NCBI RefSeq assembly: GCF_002009175.1
Contig: NZ_CP018047.1
Span: 806,001 to 870,000, forward strand
Length of the DNA stretch: 64,000 bases
Reading direction: 5' to 3'
DNA from: Streptomyces niveus
GTDB lineage: Bacteria; Actinomycetota; Actinomycetes; Streptomycetales; Streptomycetaceae
Shown: one piece after another, positions 11,335 through 20,074 of the stretch
Layout: the number at the start of each line of letters is the position of its first letter
Numbering within the stretch: the stretch's first letter is position 1
Notes under the pieces: generated by a model
What the model was told of the DNA's origin: nothing
What the model saw: only the letters and a program-made list of their open reading frames with translations
Databases searched by the model: none
Position numbers and translations under genes: made by a program

Positions 11335-11448
11335 CGCCCTCGGCATCTTTCCAGACGGCTCGCCGACGGAATCCGCGGCCTGTCGTCCCGCGCGGTCGCC
11401 GCACATGGAACGCGTCCCTCAACTCACCCTCCTAAGAAAGGGATTGTC

Positions 11449-12156
11449 TTGCGACTGCACACCCACACCTGGGGCGAGGGCGACCGCGTCGCGCTCCTGA
11501 TCCACGGCATCATGGCCGATCACCGGACCTGGCGACGGGTGGGCCCCGAACTGGCCGCCCGCGGACTGCGGGTGATCGCCGTCGATCTGCGCGGCCACGG
11601 AGCCAGTGGTCAAGGCCCTTACGGGCCGGGCGACTTCGCCGACGACCTGGTGGAGACGCTGCCCGCGGGCGCGGAGGTGGCGATCGGCCACTCCCTGGGC
11701 GGGATGGCGCTCGCGCTCGCGGTGGAGCGTCTGGCGCCGCGCCGCGCGGTGTACTGCGATCCGGCGTGGCATCTGCCGGGTCCGGCGGCGGGCGCCACGG
11801 AGAGCGAGGGACCCGCGCGGCTGGCGGCGGCCAAGACGCTGTCGCGCGAGGAGATATCCGCGCTCAATCCTCGTTGGGAGGACGTGGATCTGGACCTTGA
11901 GGTGGCGAGCCTCGCCGTGTGGGACGAGGGGACGGCGTACGGCATCGCCCCGGCGTTCGGCGCGGACCTGCGGCCCGCCGGGCCGGTGGTCCCGTCGCTG
12001 GTGACGACCGCCGATCCGAGCCCGCTGGTCCCGCCCGCCGACGTGGCGGAGCTGCGTGCGCGGGGTTTCGAGGTCCGTACGGTCGAGGGCACGGGGCACA
12101 CGGCGCACCGTGACGATTTCGGCGCGTTCATGGCCGCGCTGGAGGGCTGGGTCTGA
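11449..12156 (+). CDS. alpha/beta hydrolase with a TTG start
   Basis: 235 aa. The fold is clear: oxyanion region LLIHGIMADHRTW, then DLRGHGASG, the nucleophile elbow GHSLGG (Ser82), and a C-terminal histidine in EGTGHTAHRDDF. The acid is probably an Asp in the TTADPSP segment. The start is TTG at 11449, chosen because AGAAAGGGA lies immediately upstream at good spacing and the N-terminal beta strand LRLHTHTW begins there. It is a cytosolic esterase or lactonase of unknown substrate. Divergent from the LacI regulator, it may be part of that regulator's target set. Confidence 0.85.
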   Translation: MRLHTHTWGEGDRVALLIHGIMADHRTWRRVGPELAARGLRVIAVDLRGHGASGQGPYGPGDFADDLVETLPAGAEVAIGHSLGGMALALAVERLAPRRAVYCDPAWHLPGPAAGATESEGPARLAAAKTLSREEISALNPRWEDVDLDLEVASLAVWDEGTAYGIAPAFGADLRPAGPVVPSLVTTADPSPLVPPADVAELRARGFEVRTVEGTGHTAHRDDFGAFMAALEGWV

Positions 12157-12230
12157 GACGGAGGGGCCGAGCGGGCGTCCGAGGAGGGGTTCCGAGCTGC
12201 CCCGGCCGAGGGTCGGGGCCGCCGACGCTC

Positions 12231-12243
12231 TATTTTCGGTCGG
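12231..12243 (+). promoter_or_regulatory. candidate -10 element of a leaderless promoter
   Basis: TATTTT at 12231-12236 ends 7 nt before the ATG at 12244, and no SD precedes that ATG. A convincing -35 box is not visible, so this is weak. Confidence 0.25.
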
Positions 12244-12717
12244 ATGAAGCCCTTCACCGAATCCGGCGCCTCCGACCACTCCCCCGAGGCCGAACTCCCC
12301 GGCCGGAGCGGCCCCTTCGCCACCACCGAGGCCGAACCCCGTGACGTCGGGCCCGTACGCACCTCGTACGCGCCCGACAGGGACGGCGACCCCGACCCCG
12401 GCGAGATCGTCTGGACCTGGGTGCCGTACGAGGAGAACGACGGGCGCGGCAAGGACCGGCCGGTGCTCGTGGTGGCCCGCGAACCGGCCGGGACGCTGCT
12501 CGCCGTCCAGCTCTCCAGCAAGCGGCACGACCGCGACCACGAGTGGGTGCCGATCGGGGTCGGGCCCTGGGACCAACGGGGGCGCGAGTCGTGGGTCGAT
12601 GTGGACCGGGTGCTGCGGATCCACGACGAGGGCATGCGGCGTGAGGCGTGCGCGCTGGACCGGGGCCGGTTCGACCGGGTCGTGACGCGGCTGCGGGAGC
12701 GTTACGGCTGGCGCTGA
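12244..12717 (+). CDS. PemK/MazF-like protein
   Basis: 157 aa. An acidic, disordered N-terminus of about 45 residues precedes a MazF/PemK-type barrel: PGEIVWTWVPYEEND, RPVLVVAREP, then SWVDVDRVLRI. In the family these elements form the mRNA-cleaving RNase site (Arg in strand 2, Thr/Ser in strand 3). The characteristic Arg of KDRPVLVV is present, while the usual Ser/Thr after VQLSSK is plausible but unproven. No antitoxin-sized gene lies beside it, and many Streptomyces proteins so annotated may not be toxins. The last 16 bp overlap the end of the convergent PARG-like gene. Confidence 0.7.
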   Translation: MKPFTESGASDHSPEAELPGRSGPFATTEAEPRDVGPVRTSYAPDRDGDPDPGEIVWTWVPYEENDGRGKDRPVLVVAREPAGTLLAVQLSSKRHDRDHEWVPIGVGPWDQRGRESWVDVDRVLRIHDEGMRREACALDRGRFDRVVTRLRERYGWR

Positions 12718-13658
12718 GCCGCCGCTCCGGAATGAGGGCCGGCGTCGGAGCCGGCTCCCGGAGAGACGTCGGCGAACGTACGGCGGAACGCGGCCAGGGT
12801 GGCCGAATCGGCCGTCCGGTCGAGCACCGCGAAGACGACCTCGTCGAAGTGGCCTGCGAACCGGCCCGCGCCCGTCCCGGCCGCCGTACCCGCCGACTCC
12901 CCCGTGCCCGTCCCGGCCCCCTCCGCCGTCGGCCGGACCAGCAGCGCCCGGAACGCGCCGGCCACCCTCGCCGGGTCGTTGCGGAAGACCCCGCAGCCCC
13001 ACGCCCCGAGGACCAGCCGCCGGTAGCCGCTCGCCGCCGCGACCTCCAGGACCCGCTCCGCGCGGGAGGCGAGGGCGGCCGGAACTCGATGGCTCTCCTG
13101 AGGATGGTCGCGCGCGACGATCCCGGCGTTCGGGGCGGGCGAGGTGAGGAAACCGACCGTGAACGGGGTGTCCAGCAGCCGTCCCCGGTCGTCCCGGAAG
13201 ACCGGCACGCCGGGCGAGTGGATCACGCGGTCGCTGTAGAAGGGGCTGCGGTCGGCCCGGTGGTGCGCGTAGTAGCCCGGGGCCCGCAGCAGGGTGACGT
13301 AGAGGGCGGAGGCCCGGCAGAGCGCCTCTTCCTGGGCCTGTGCTCCGTTCAGGTAGCCGCCGCCCGGGTTGCGCGCGGAGGCGAAGTTCAGGACCGCCAC
13401 GGGGCCGGCCGAGGCGGACGTCATCCGCCGGGCGGCCTGGAGGCTGCTCTCGCCGGTGACCTCGAAGGATGTCGTACGGGAGGTGTCCGGGGTGACGGGG
13501 ACGGGCTCCGGGCCGTACAGCCGGGTCCCTTCGGTCGCGGCTTCCAGCAGCGCGGCGAGCGGCACCCGGCGCCCGTCCTCGGCGTGGTATCCGCCCGCCT
13601 CGACGATCTCCTCGGTGTGCTTCGCGATCCCCCGCAGCCGTGCGCTCATGACAGGCAT
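12702..13658 (-). CDS. TIGR02452-type poly(ADP-ribose) glycohydrolase-like macrodomain protein
   Basis: 318 aa. The diagnostic stretch VLNFASARNPGGGYLNGAQ with QEEALCRAS is the macrodomain/PARG-type ADP-ribose-binding loop; family members carry a catalytic GGG-X6-8-QEE, seen here as GGGYLNGAQAQEE. Bacterial PARGs remove ADP-ribose from proteins or nucleic acids. YRRLVLGAWGCGVFRNDP is the second conserved loop. The C-terminal ~60 residues are low-complexity Gly/Thr/Ala. The start is ATG 13658 or ATG 13649, which cannot be separated. It is divergent from egtA. Confidence 0.82.
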   Translation of the reverse strand: MPVMSARLRGIAKHTEEIVEAGGYHAEDGRRVPLAALLEAATEGTRLYGPEPVPVTPDTSRTTSFEVTGESSLQAARRMTSASAGPVAVLNFASARNPGGGYLNGAQAQEEALCRASALYVTLLRAPGYYAHHRADRSPFYSDRVIHSPGVPVFRDDRGRLLDTPFTVGFLTSPAPNAGIVARDHPQESHRVPAALASRAERVLEVAAASGYRRLVLGAWGCGVFRNDPARVAGAFRALLVRPTAEGAGTGTGESAGTAAGTGAGRFAGHFDEVVFAVLDRTADSATLAAFRRTFADVSPGAGSDAGPHSGAAAQRQP

Positions 13659-13812
13659 CGTGCGTCAGGAAACACGCCCGGAGCAACCATGTTTTCCACC
13701 CGGAGGGGCACTCTTGTGCGGAGCGGCGGGAGTGGCCTTAGGTTGGACAAAGCGCTCCGCCCCGGACCCCGGGACGGGGACCGGTCACGGTCTTCGACAG
13801 GAGGATCCGACC

Positions 13813-15087
13813 ATGTTGTCGGACGAAATCGCAGCTGAGGGCCCGTCTCTCAACGAGGACGACGCCGAGGCGCTGCTGCGCGGCATATGTTTCAAGACAG
13901 GGCCGCCCCGCATCGTCGGTGTCGAACTGGAATGGCTCGTTCACGATCTGTACGACCCCGAACTGCCCGTTCGGACCGCGCGTCTCGACAAGGCCTTCGG
14001 CGGCCTGCGGGACCTCCCCCTGCGATCGGCGCTGACGTTCGAACCGGGTGGCCAGCTGGAGCTCAGCTCGGCGCCCGCGGCCTCCCTGATGGAGTGTGTC
14101 GACTCCACCGCGGCGGACCTCGCCGCCGTACGCCGCGAACTGCGTACGGCCGGTCTCACGCTCACCGGCCTCGGACAGGATCCCTGGCACTCACCGGGCA
14201 GGCTCCTGAAGGAGCCGCGGTACGACGCGATGGAGACCTACCTCGACCGGATCGGCCCCTCGGGCCGCGCCATGATGCGTTCCTCCGCCTCCATCCAGGT
14301 CTGCCTCGACGCGGGCACCGAGGAGCCGGGCCCGCTCGGCTACGGCAGGCGCTGGCAGCTCGCCCATCTCCTGGGCGCGGTGCTGGTGGCCGCGTTCGCC
14401 AACTCGCCCGTCCAGGCCCGCCGTGCCACCGGCTGGCGCTCCACCCGGCAGGCGCTGTGGACGGACCTGGATCCGGCGCGTACCAAATCGCCGGACATGC
14501 GGCGGGAGCCGCGTCGCGCCTGGGCGGCGTACGCGCTGGACGCGCCCGTGATGTGCGTCCGGACGGCGGACGGCCCCTGGGACGTGCCCGAGGGGCTGAG
14601 TTTCCGTGAGTGGATCCGGTCGGGTCTGCCGCGCCCGCCGGTGCGCGCCGATCTCGATTACCACATCACCACCCTCTTCCCGCCGGTGCGTCCGCGCGGC
14701 CATCTGGAGCTGCGGATGATCGACGCCCAGCCGGGTGACGACGGCTGGATGGTGCCGCTGGCGATGACCACCGCGCTCTTCGACGACGCCGAGGCCGCCG
14801 AGAGGGTGTACCGCAGCGTCAAATCGCTCGCCGAGACGGCCGGCCCCCTGCCGGCGCCGGGCAATCCGCTCTGGGTCACCGCGGCCCGCGACGGACTCAC
14901 CGATCCCGAGCTGCACGCGGCGGCCGTGGAGTGTTTCGCCGCCGCCCAGGAGGCGCTGCCCCGTACGGGTGCCACCGAGGCCGTACGGGAGGCCGTCGCG
15001 GCCTTCAACGAGCGGTACGTCGTGCCGGGCCGCTGCCCCGCCGACGACATGGACGTCCCCGTGACCGGGAAGGAGCTCCGCACATGA
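13813..15087 (+). CDS. egtA: ergothioneine biosynthesis glutamate-cysteine ligase EgtA
   Basis: 424 aa. It makes gamma-glutamylcysteine, the sulfur donor for ergothioneine. The protein belongs to the GCS2-like carboxylate-amine ligases: VGVELEWLVHD near residue 35, LTFEPGGQLELSSAP near 75, and RGHLELRMIDAQPGDDG near 300 carry the acidic metal and substrate ligands of the family. The ATG at 13813 is preceded by AGGAGG at 8-nt spacing; the frame continues upstream to 13369, but that stretch is antisense to the PARG-like gene. The stop overlaps the egtB start (ATGA), so the operon is translationally coupled. Confidence 0.95.
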   Translation: MLSDEIAAEGPSLNEDDAEALLRGICFKTGPPRIVGVELEWLVHDLYDPELPVRTARLDKAFGGLRDLPLRSALTFEPGGQLELSSAPAASLMECVDSTAADLAAVRRELRTAGLTLTGLGQDPWHSPGRLLKEPRYDAMETYLDRIGPSGRAMMRSSASIQVCLDAGTEEPGPLGYGRRWQLAHLLGAVLVAAFANSPVQARRATGWRSTRQALWTDLDPARTKSPDMRREPRRAWAAYALDAPVMCVRTADGPWDVPEGLSFREWIRSGLPRPPVRADLDYHITTLFPPVRPRGHLELRMIDAQPGDDGWMVPLAMTTALFDDAEAAERVYRSVKSLAETAGPLPAPGNPLWVTAARDGLTDPELHAAAVECFAAAQEALPRTGATEAVREAVAAFNERYVVPGRCPADDMDVPVTGKELRT

Positions 15088-16475
15088 GCGAGCACGCCGG
15101 GACACCGGCCGAGACCGCGGACGACATCACCGTCAGGTCCGGCGGCGGGATATCCGTCAGCGAGGACGTGGACGCGCTGCGGCGGCGGGCCGTCGACGCG
15201 CTGACCACGGCGCGCGAGCGCACCGCGCTCCTCACCTCCTGCGTGGACGAGCCCGAACTGACCGCGCAGCACTCGCCGTTGATGTCACCGCTGGTCTGGG
15301 ACCTGGCCCATATCGGCAATCAGGAGGAGCAGTGGCTGCTCCGTACGGTCGGCGGCCGTGAGGCCGTCCGGCCGGAGATCGACTCCGTGTACGACGCCTT
15401 CGAGCACCCCCGGGCGCTGCGCCCCACGCTTCCGCTGCTCGCCCCGGCCGAGGCGCGCGCGTACGCCTCCGACATCCGGGGCCGGGTCATGGACATCCTC
15501 GGCGGCAGCCCCCTGCGGGGCGGTCCGCTGCTGGACGCCGGATTCGCCTTCGGCATGATCGCGCAGCACGAACAGCAGCACGACGAGACGATGCTGATCA
15601 CCCATCAGCTGCGCCGGGGCCCCGCCGCGCTCACGGCGCCCGAACCGCCGGCCCCCGATCCCGCCGACACCGCGGACCTGCCGGGTGAAATCCTCGTGCC
15701 GGCCGGGCAGTTCACGATGGGCACCTCGGCCGAGCCGTGGGCGCTGGACAACGAACGGCCCGCGCACCACCGGCTCGTGCCCGCGTTCCACCTCGACACG
15801 GTGCCGGTGACCAACGGCGACTATCTGCGCTTCATCGAGGACGGCGGCTACACGGACGAGCGCTGGTGGGCCCCGGAGGGCTGGGCGCAGATCCGTGAAC
15901 ACTCCATCGCCGCACCGCTGTTCTGGCGGCGCGAGGCCGGGCAGTGGCTGCGCCGCCGGTTCGGGGTGGTCGAGCCCGTCCCGGCCGACGAGCCGGTCCT
16001 GCACGTCAGCTGGTACGAGGCGGACGCGTACGCCCGCTGGGCGGGGCGGCGGCTGCCGACGGAGGAGGAGTGGGAGAAGGCGGCCCGGCACGACCCGGCC
16101 ACCGGCCGCTCCCGGCGCCATCCGTGGGGCGACGAGGATCCGACCCCCGAGCACGCCAACCTCGGCCAGCGTCATCTGCGGCCCGCGCCTGCGGGGAGTT
16201 ATCCGCTGGGTGCGTCGCCGCTGGGCGTACGGCAGTTGATCGGCGATGTGTGGGAGTGGACGTCGAGCGACTTCCTGCCCTATCCGGGCTTCGTCGCCTT
16301 CCCCTACCGGGAGTACTCGGAGGTGTTCTTCGGGGGTGCGCACAAGGTGCTGCGCGGTGGCTCGTTCGCCGTGGACCAGGTGGCGTGCCGCGGCACGTTC
16401 CGCAACTGGGACCTGCCGGTGCGCCGGCAGATCTTCGCCGGTTTCCGTACCGCGCGCAGCGCCGGAGATGTGTGA
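15084..16475 (+). CDS. egtB: ergothioneine sulfoxide synthase EgtB
   Basis: 463 aa. A non-haem iron enzyme that joins gamma-glutamylcysteine to hercynine using O2. The N-terminal DinB-like domain supplies iron ligands: His in WDLAHIGNQEEQW and the H-X3-H-X-E motif of AQHEQQHDETM. The C-terminal formylglycine-generating-enzyme-like domain (FTMGTSAEPWALDNERP, then VSWYEADAYARWAG and RLPTEEEWEKAAR to VLRGGSF) holds the substrates. It begins with an ATGA overlap on egtA and ends with TGATG onto egtC. Its length and all key residues are typical. Confidence 0.96.
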   Translation: MSEHAGTPAETADDITVRSGGGISVSEDVDALRRRAVDALTTARERTALLTSCVDEPELTAQHSPLMSPLVWDLAHIGNQEEQWLLRTVGGREAVRPEIDSVYDAFEHPRALRPTLPLLAPAEARAYASDIRGRVMDILGGSPLRGGPLLDAGFAFGMIAQHEQQHDETMLITHQLRRGPAALTAPEPPAPDPADTADLPGEILVPAGQFTMGTSAEPWALDNERPAHHRLVPAFHLDTVPVTNGDYLRFIEDGGYTDERWWAPEGWAQIREHSIAAPLFWRREAGQWLRRRFGVVEPVPADEPVLHVSWYEADAYARWAGRRLPTEEEWEKAARHDPATGRSRRHPWGDEDPTPEHANLGQRHLRPAPAGSYPLGASPLGVRQLIGDVWEWTSSDFLPYPGFVAFPYREYSEVFFGGAHKVLRGGSFAVDQVACRGTFRNWDLPVRRQIFAGFRTARSAGDV

Positions 16476-17230
16476 TGTGCCGTCATATCGCCTACGTGGG
16501 TGCGCCGGTGGCGCTGCGCGAGGTGCTGATCAGTCCTGAGTACGCGCTGTACCGGCAGTCCTGGGAGCCGCGCAGGCAGCGGTACGGGACGGTCAACGCC
16601 GACGGTTTCGGGGTCGGCTGGTACGCGGACGGCGATCCGGTGCCGGCGCGCTACCGCCGTACCGGACCCATCTGGGGCGATCAGAGCGTGGTCGACCTGG
16701 CCAGGGCGGTCCGCAGCGGTGCGGTGCTCGCGGCCGTGCGGGACGCCACCGAGTCGGGCTCGGACGGTGAGGCCGCGGCGGCGCCGTTCGCCTCGGGGCC
16801 CTGGCTGTTCAGCCACAACGGCGCGGTGCGCGGCTGGCCGTCGAGCCTGGCGCCGCTGGCCGCCTCCCTGTCCTCGGCCGAGCTGCTGTCGCTGGACGCA
16901 CGCACCGACTCGGCGCTCGTGTGGGCGCTGGTGCTGCACCGGCTGCGGGAGGGTGACGGAATGGGCCAGGCCCTGTCCGACACGGTCCTGGAGGTGGCCG
17001 GGGCGGCGCCCGGCTCCCGGCTGAATCTGCTACTCACGGACGGCGCGACGATCACCGCGACCGCCTGGGGCGACACTCTCTGGTATCTCACCGAGCCCGG
17101 CCGGGGCACCGTCGTGGCCTCCGAGCCCTACGACGACGATCCGCGCTGGTGCGAGGTCCCCGACCACACCCTGCTGGCGGCGACCCGCGCCGACGTCCTG
17201 CTCACCCCTCTCAAGGAGCCACCCGCGTGA
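16475..17230 (+). CDS. egtC: gamma-glutamyl-hercynylcysteine sulfoxide amidohydrolase EgtC
   Basis: 251 aa. A class II glutamine-amidotransferase-like hydrolase that removes glutamate from the EgtB product. It starts MCRHIAYVG, so Cys2 becomes the N-terminal nucleophile after Met removal. NADGFGVGWYADG, FSHNGAVRGWP and the DSALVWALVLHRL segment are the expected Ntn-hydrolase motifs. The start overlaps the egtB stop (TGATG) and its own stop overlaps the egtD start (GTGA). Confidence 0.95.
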   Translation: MCRHIAYVGAPVALREVLISPEYALYRQSWEPRRQRYGTVNADGFGVGWYADGDPVPARYRRTGPIWGDQSVVDLARAVRSGAVLAAVRDATESGSDGEAAAAPFASGPWLFSHNGAVRGWPSSLAPLAASLSSAELLSLDARTDSALVWALVLHRLREGDGMGQALSDTVLEVAGAAPGSRLNLLLTDGATITATAWGDTLWYLTEPGRGTVVASEPYDDDPRWCEVPDHTLLAATRADVLLTPLKEPPA

Positions 17231-18189
17231 GCCCGTACCTGCTGACCCGCACCCTGCCCGAGGACGCCACCGACGCCGCGCTGCGCGCCGATGTGCTGCA
17301 CGGGCTGACCCGGAGCCCCAAGTCCCTGCCGCCCAAGTGGTTCTACGACGCCAGGGGCAGTGAGCTGTTCGAGGAGATCACGGCGCTCGACGAGTACTAC
17401 CCGACCCGCGCCGAGCGGGAGATCCTGCTCGCCCGGGCGCCCGAGATCGCGAAGGCGACGGGGGCCCGCACCCTGGTCGAACTGGGCTCGGGGTCCTCGG
17501 AGAAGACCCGGCACCTGCTCGACGCGCTGCCGCTGCTGCGCGGTTACGTACCGGTGGACGTGAGCGAGAGCGCGCTCACCGGCGCCGCCGATTCGCTGCT
17601 CGCCGAGCGGCCGGACCTCCAGGTGCACGCGCTGATCGCCGACTTCACCAAGGACATGGAGCTGCCGGCGATGCCGGGGCCGCTGCTGATCGCGTTCCTC
17701 GGCGGGACGATCGGCAATCTGCTCCCCGGGGAGCGCGCCGAGTTCCTCGCGGCGGTGCGCACGCTGCTCGCGCCCGGTGACGCGCTGCTCCTCGGGACGG
17801 ACCTGGTGAAGGAGGAGTCCGTACTGGTCAGGGCTTATGACGACGCGTCAGGTGTGACGGCCGCCTTCAACAAGAACGTCCTGGCCGTCGTCGACCGCGA
17901 GTTGGGCGCCGACTTCGATCCGGCGGACTTCGACCATGTGGCGCGCTGGGACAGCGAGCAGCAGTGGATCGAGATGCGGCTGAGGGCGCGCCGGGCCCTG
18001 ACCGTGAAGGTTCCCGAACTGGATCTGGTGGTCACCTTCGACGAGGGTGAGGAGATGCGTACGGAGGTGTCGGCGAAGTTCACTCAGGACCGTGTCCGCA
18101 CCGAACTGGCGGGTGCGGGAATGGAGTTGACCCACTGGTGGACCGACGAGGCCGGGCGGTTCGCGCTGTCGCTGGCGACGGCGGTCTGA
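17227..18189 (+). CDS. egtD: L-histidine N-alpha-methyltransferase EgtD
   Basis: 320 aa. It trimethylates histidine to hercynine using SAM, the first committed step of the pathway. Family landmarks are KSLPPKWFYDARGSELFEEI, then YYPTRAE, the SAM-binding VELGSGSSEKT, DVSESAL and GGTIGNL. The GTG start overlaps the egtC stop. No egtE (C-S lyase) follows, which is usual for Streptomyces clusters; another PLP lyase presumably completes the pathway. The last 106 bp overlap the 3' end of the opposing acyltransferase gene. Confidence 0.95.
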   Translation: MSPYLLTRTLPEDATDAALRADVLHGLTRSPKSLPPKWFYDARGSELFEEITALDEYYPTRAEREILLARAPEIAKATGARTLVELGSGSSEKTRHLLDALPLLRGYVPVDVSESALTGAADSLLAERPDLQVHALIADFTKDMELPAMPGPLLIAFLGGTIGNLLPGERAEFLAAVRTLLAPGDALLLGTDLVKEESVLVRAYDDASGVTAAFNKNVLAVVDRELGADFDPADFDHVARWDSEQQWIEMRLRARRALTVKVPELDLVVTFDEGEEMRTEVSAKFTQDRVRTELAGAGMELTHWWTDEAGRFALSLATAV

Positions 18190-18989
18190 GCGGCGCGGGC
18201 CAGCGAGCGGCGGTCGGTGTGGCGGGCGGCGGGGATCAGGGGCAGTACCTCGATCTCCGCCGTGAGCCCGCGGGCCAGCACGATGCGCCACAGTGAGACG
18301 GCGAGCGGGTCGTCGCCGACGAAGGCGGCGGGACCCAGCGGGCGGTAGCCGATCCGTACGGGACGGACGGGTACCCCCGCGTCCAGCGCCGCCTGGAACA
18401 TGGCCGCGGTGAAACGTCCCTGGTCCCTGCCGCACCAGGTGCTGCCCTCGGGGAAGACGATCACGCGGGATCCCGCGCGCAGGGCGTCACTGACGTCTCG
18501 TACGGTGTCCGGCAGCGCGCGGAGCCGGTCGCGCTCCACGAAGAGCGTGCCGCCGCGCGCCGCGACGGTGCCGAGGACGGGCCAGCTCCGGATGTCGCTC
18601 TTGGCCAGCACCCGCCCCGGGAAGAGGGTCGCGACGAGCGGGATGTCCAGCCAGGAGATGTGGTTGGCGACGACGAGCACCCCGCCGGGCGTGTCGGGCA
18701 GGAGCCCAGTGGACACCTGCGTGTCGGACATCGGCGCGGGGGGCGCGCCGTCGGTCCGGATACGCAGCCCGAAGGCCCGGATCACCGTACGCGTCCACCC
18801 TCTGGTCAGCCGGTCGCGCCGCCCGGCGCCGAGCAGGGCGACCGGCGGCACGAGCAGGATGCCGACGATCACGGCGACGAGACCGGCCAGCAGCCGCGCG
18901 GACGCGGCGAACACGCCCCGGCGCAGGGCGTCCGCCCGGGGGGCGCAGAGCTGCGGGGTGCAGGGCGCCGTGGGCAGCCAGGCGCTCAT
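18084..18989 (-). CDS. olsA: 1-acyltransferase of PlsC/OlsA type
   Basis: 301 aa. N-terminal hydrophobic segments (LLAGLVAVIVGILLVPPVAL) anchor it to the membrane. The acyltransferase block I NHISWLDIP has the H-X4-D catalytic pair, and block III FPEGSTWCGRDQGRF follows. Its start overlaps the end of the OlsB-like gene (ATGA), so the pair probably makes ornithine lipid: OlsB forms lyso-ornithine lipid and OlsA adds the second acyl chain. Assignment to ornithine lipid rather than ordinary phosphatidate rests on this pairing. The C-terminal ~35 codons are antisense to egtD, and the Ser/Pro-rich tail there lacks family similarity. Confidence 0.85.
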   Translation of the reverse strand: MSAWLPTAPCTPQLCAPRADALRRGVFAASARLLAGLVAVIVGILLVPPVALLGAGRRDRLTRGWTRTVIRAFGLRIRTDGAPPAPMSDTQVSTGLLPDTPGGVLVVANHISWLDIPLVATLFPGRVLAKSDIRSWPVLGTVAARGGTLFVERDRLRALPDTVRDVSDALRAGSRVIVFPEGSTWCGRDQGRFTAAMFQAALDAGVPVRPVRIGYRPLGPAAFVGDDPLAVSLWRIVLARGLTAEIEVLPLIPAARHTDRRSLARAAQTAVASDSANRPASSVHQWVNSIPAPASSVRTRS

Positions 18990-19786
18990 CGCGCCGGGGC
19001 GAGCGAGAGGAAGTGCCGCAGATAGCGGGGGTTGGTGCGGCGCAGCGACAGCAGGACGTACAGGTCGGCGACCCCGAACTCCGGGTCGTGCGCGGGCGCG
19101 CCGCAGACCCAGGCACCGAGCCGCAGATAGCCGCGGAGCAGCGCGGGGAGTTCGGCGCGTGCGGCCGGGACGGTGGCGCTGTCGGGGGTCCAGAGGCGGT
19201 GCGGGGTGACCCAGTACTCCTCCGGCGCGAGGTTGCGGTCCTTGACGGTGTTCCAGGTCGCCGAGGCGAGGGAGCCGCCGTCGCTCAGCGGGAGGGAGCA
19301 GCAGCCGGCCATCCAGTTGTGGCCGGTGCGGGTCATGTAGCGGGCGAGCCCGGCCCAGATCAGGGCGATGACGGCGCCGTTGCGGTGCAGGGGGTGGACG
19401 CAGGAGCGGCCGACCTCCACGAGGTCGTCGCGTATGTGGTCGAGCCGCTGGAGGTCGAACTCGCTCTCGGAGTAGAGCCGTCCGGCGGCGCGGGCGCGGT
19501 CGGGCGGCAGCAGCCGGTACGTGCCCACGACCTCGCCGGTCCCGGCCTCGCGTACCAGCAGGTGGTCGCAGTAGGCGTCGAAGTCGTCGCCGTCGAGGCC
19601 GGGCTCGGGCCCGTCTACGAGGGCGCCCATCTCACCGGCGAAGACCATGTAGCGCAGGCGCTGGGCGGCGCGTACGTCCTCCGGGTCGCGGGCGAGGGAG
19701 ACGAGATAGCGCTGGTCGGGGACGGAGGCGGGGAGAGGGAGCTGGGTGGGGAGGGTGGCGGGGATGACGGCGGGTGAGGCGGACAT
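18986..19786 (-). CDS. olsB: GNAT-fold ornithine-acyl-ACP N-acyltransferase (OlsB-like)
   Basis: 266 aa. It matches the OlsB/hemolysin-type acyltransferase family: LRYMVFAGEMGA near residue 45, DFDAYCDHLLV near 70, EVVGTYRLLPPDRA near 85, and VEVGRSCVHPLHRNGAVI near 120. It would transfer a 3-hydroxyacyl chain from ACP to the alpha-amino group of ornithine. The ATG is preceded by AGGAGA at 5-6 nt. The stop overlaps the start of the OlsA-like gene. The substrate is inferred from the family and the pairing. Ornithine lipids often replace phospholipids under phosphate stress; no Pho box was identified upstream. Confidence 0.85.
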   Translation of the reverse strand: MSASPAVIPATLPTQLPLPASVPDQRYLVSLARDPEDVRAAQRLRYMVFAGEMGALVDGPEPGLDGDDFDAYCDHLLVREAGTGEVVGTYRLLPPDRARAAGRLYSESEFDLQRLDHIRDDLVEVGRSCVHPLHRNGAVIALIWAGLARYMTRTGHNWMAGCCSLPLSDGGSLASATWNTVKDRNLAPEEYWVTPHRLWTPDSATVPAARAELPALLRGYLRLGAWVCGAPAHDPEFGVADLYVLLSLRRTNPRYLRHFLSLAPAR

Positions 19787-20074
19787 GACTGTCTCCTGTG
19801 CCGGACGGAAGAACGAGCGGTACGGGGGACGCCGTTCGGTCCTGTCCGCCGGACGGGACCTGGGCGACCCGGCACCTTGTTTCTTCCGTGTCCGGCTGGA
19901 TTCGACATGACAGCCCGGCGGAGCGGGGATGTGGGACGGCTGAATGGCCGGAACCGGCGGGTATGGCGTTGGTAAAGCGCCCGCCCCCGCCGGCCCGGTG
20001 GTCCACCGATCCCACGACTCGCCGATCCCCCGCCCCGCCGGCCCGTTCCGTCCCCGACCGCCGCCGTGCGCGAG
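19787..20074. other. 288-bp intergenic region between the binding-protein gene and the olsB start
   Basis: This stretch must hold the promoter of the olsB-olsA pair and any 3' signal of the solute-binding gene. I see no ORF with start signals, no strong hairpin and no clear promoter consensus. GC-rich runs near 19985-20045 could fold, but not into a clean stem. Confidence 0.4.

Noticed and set aside
11419..13686. A 755-residue reverse frame over the hydrolase, MazF-like and PARG-like genes.
   Set aside because: It crosses three well-supported genes on two strands and is a shadow.
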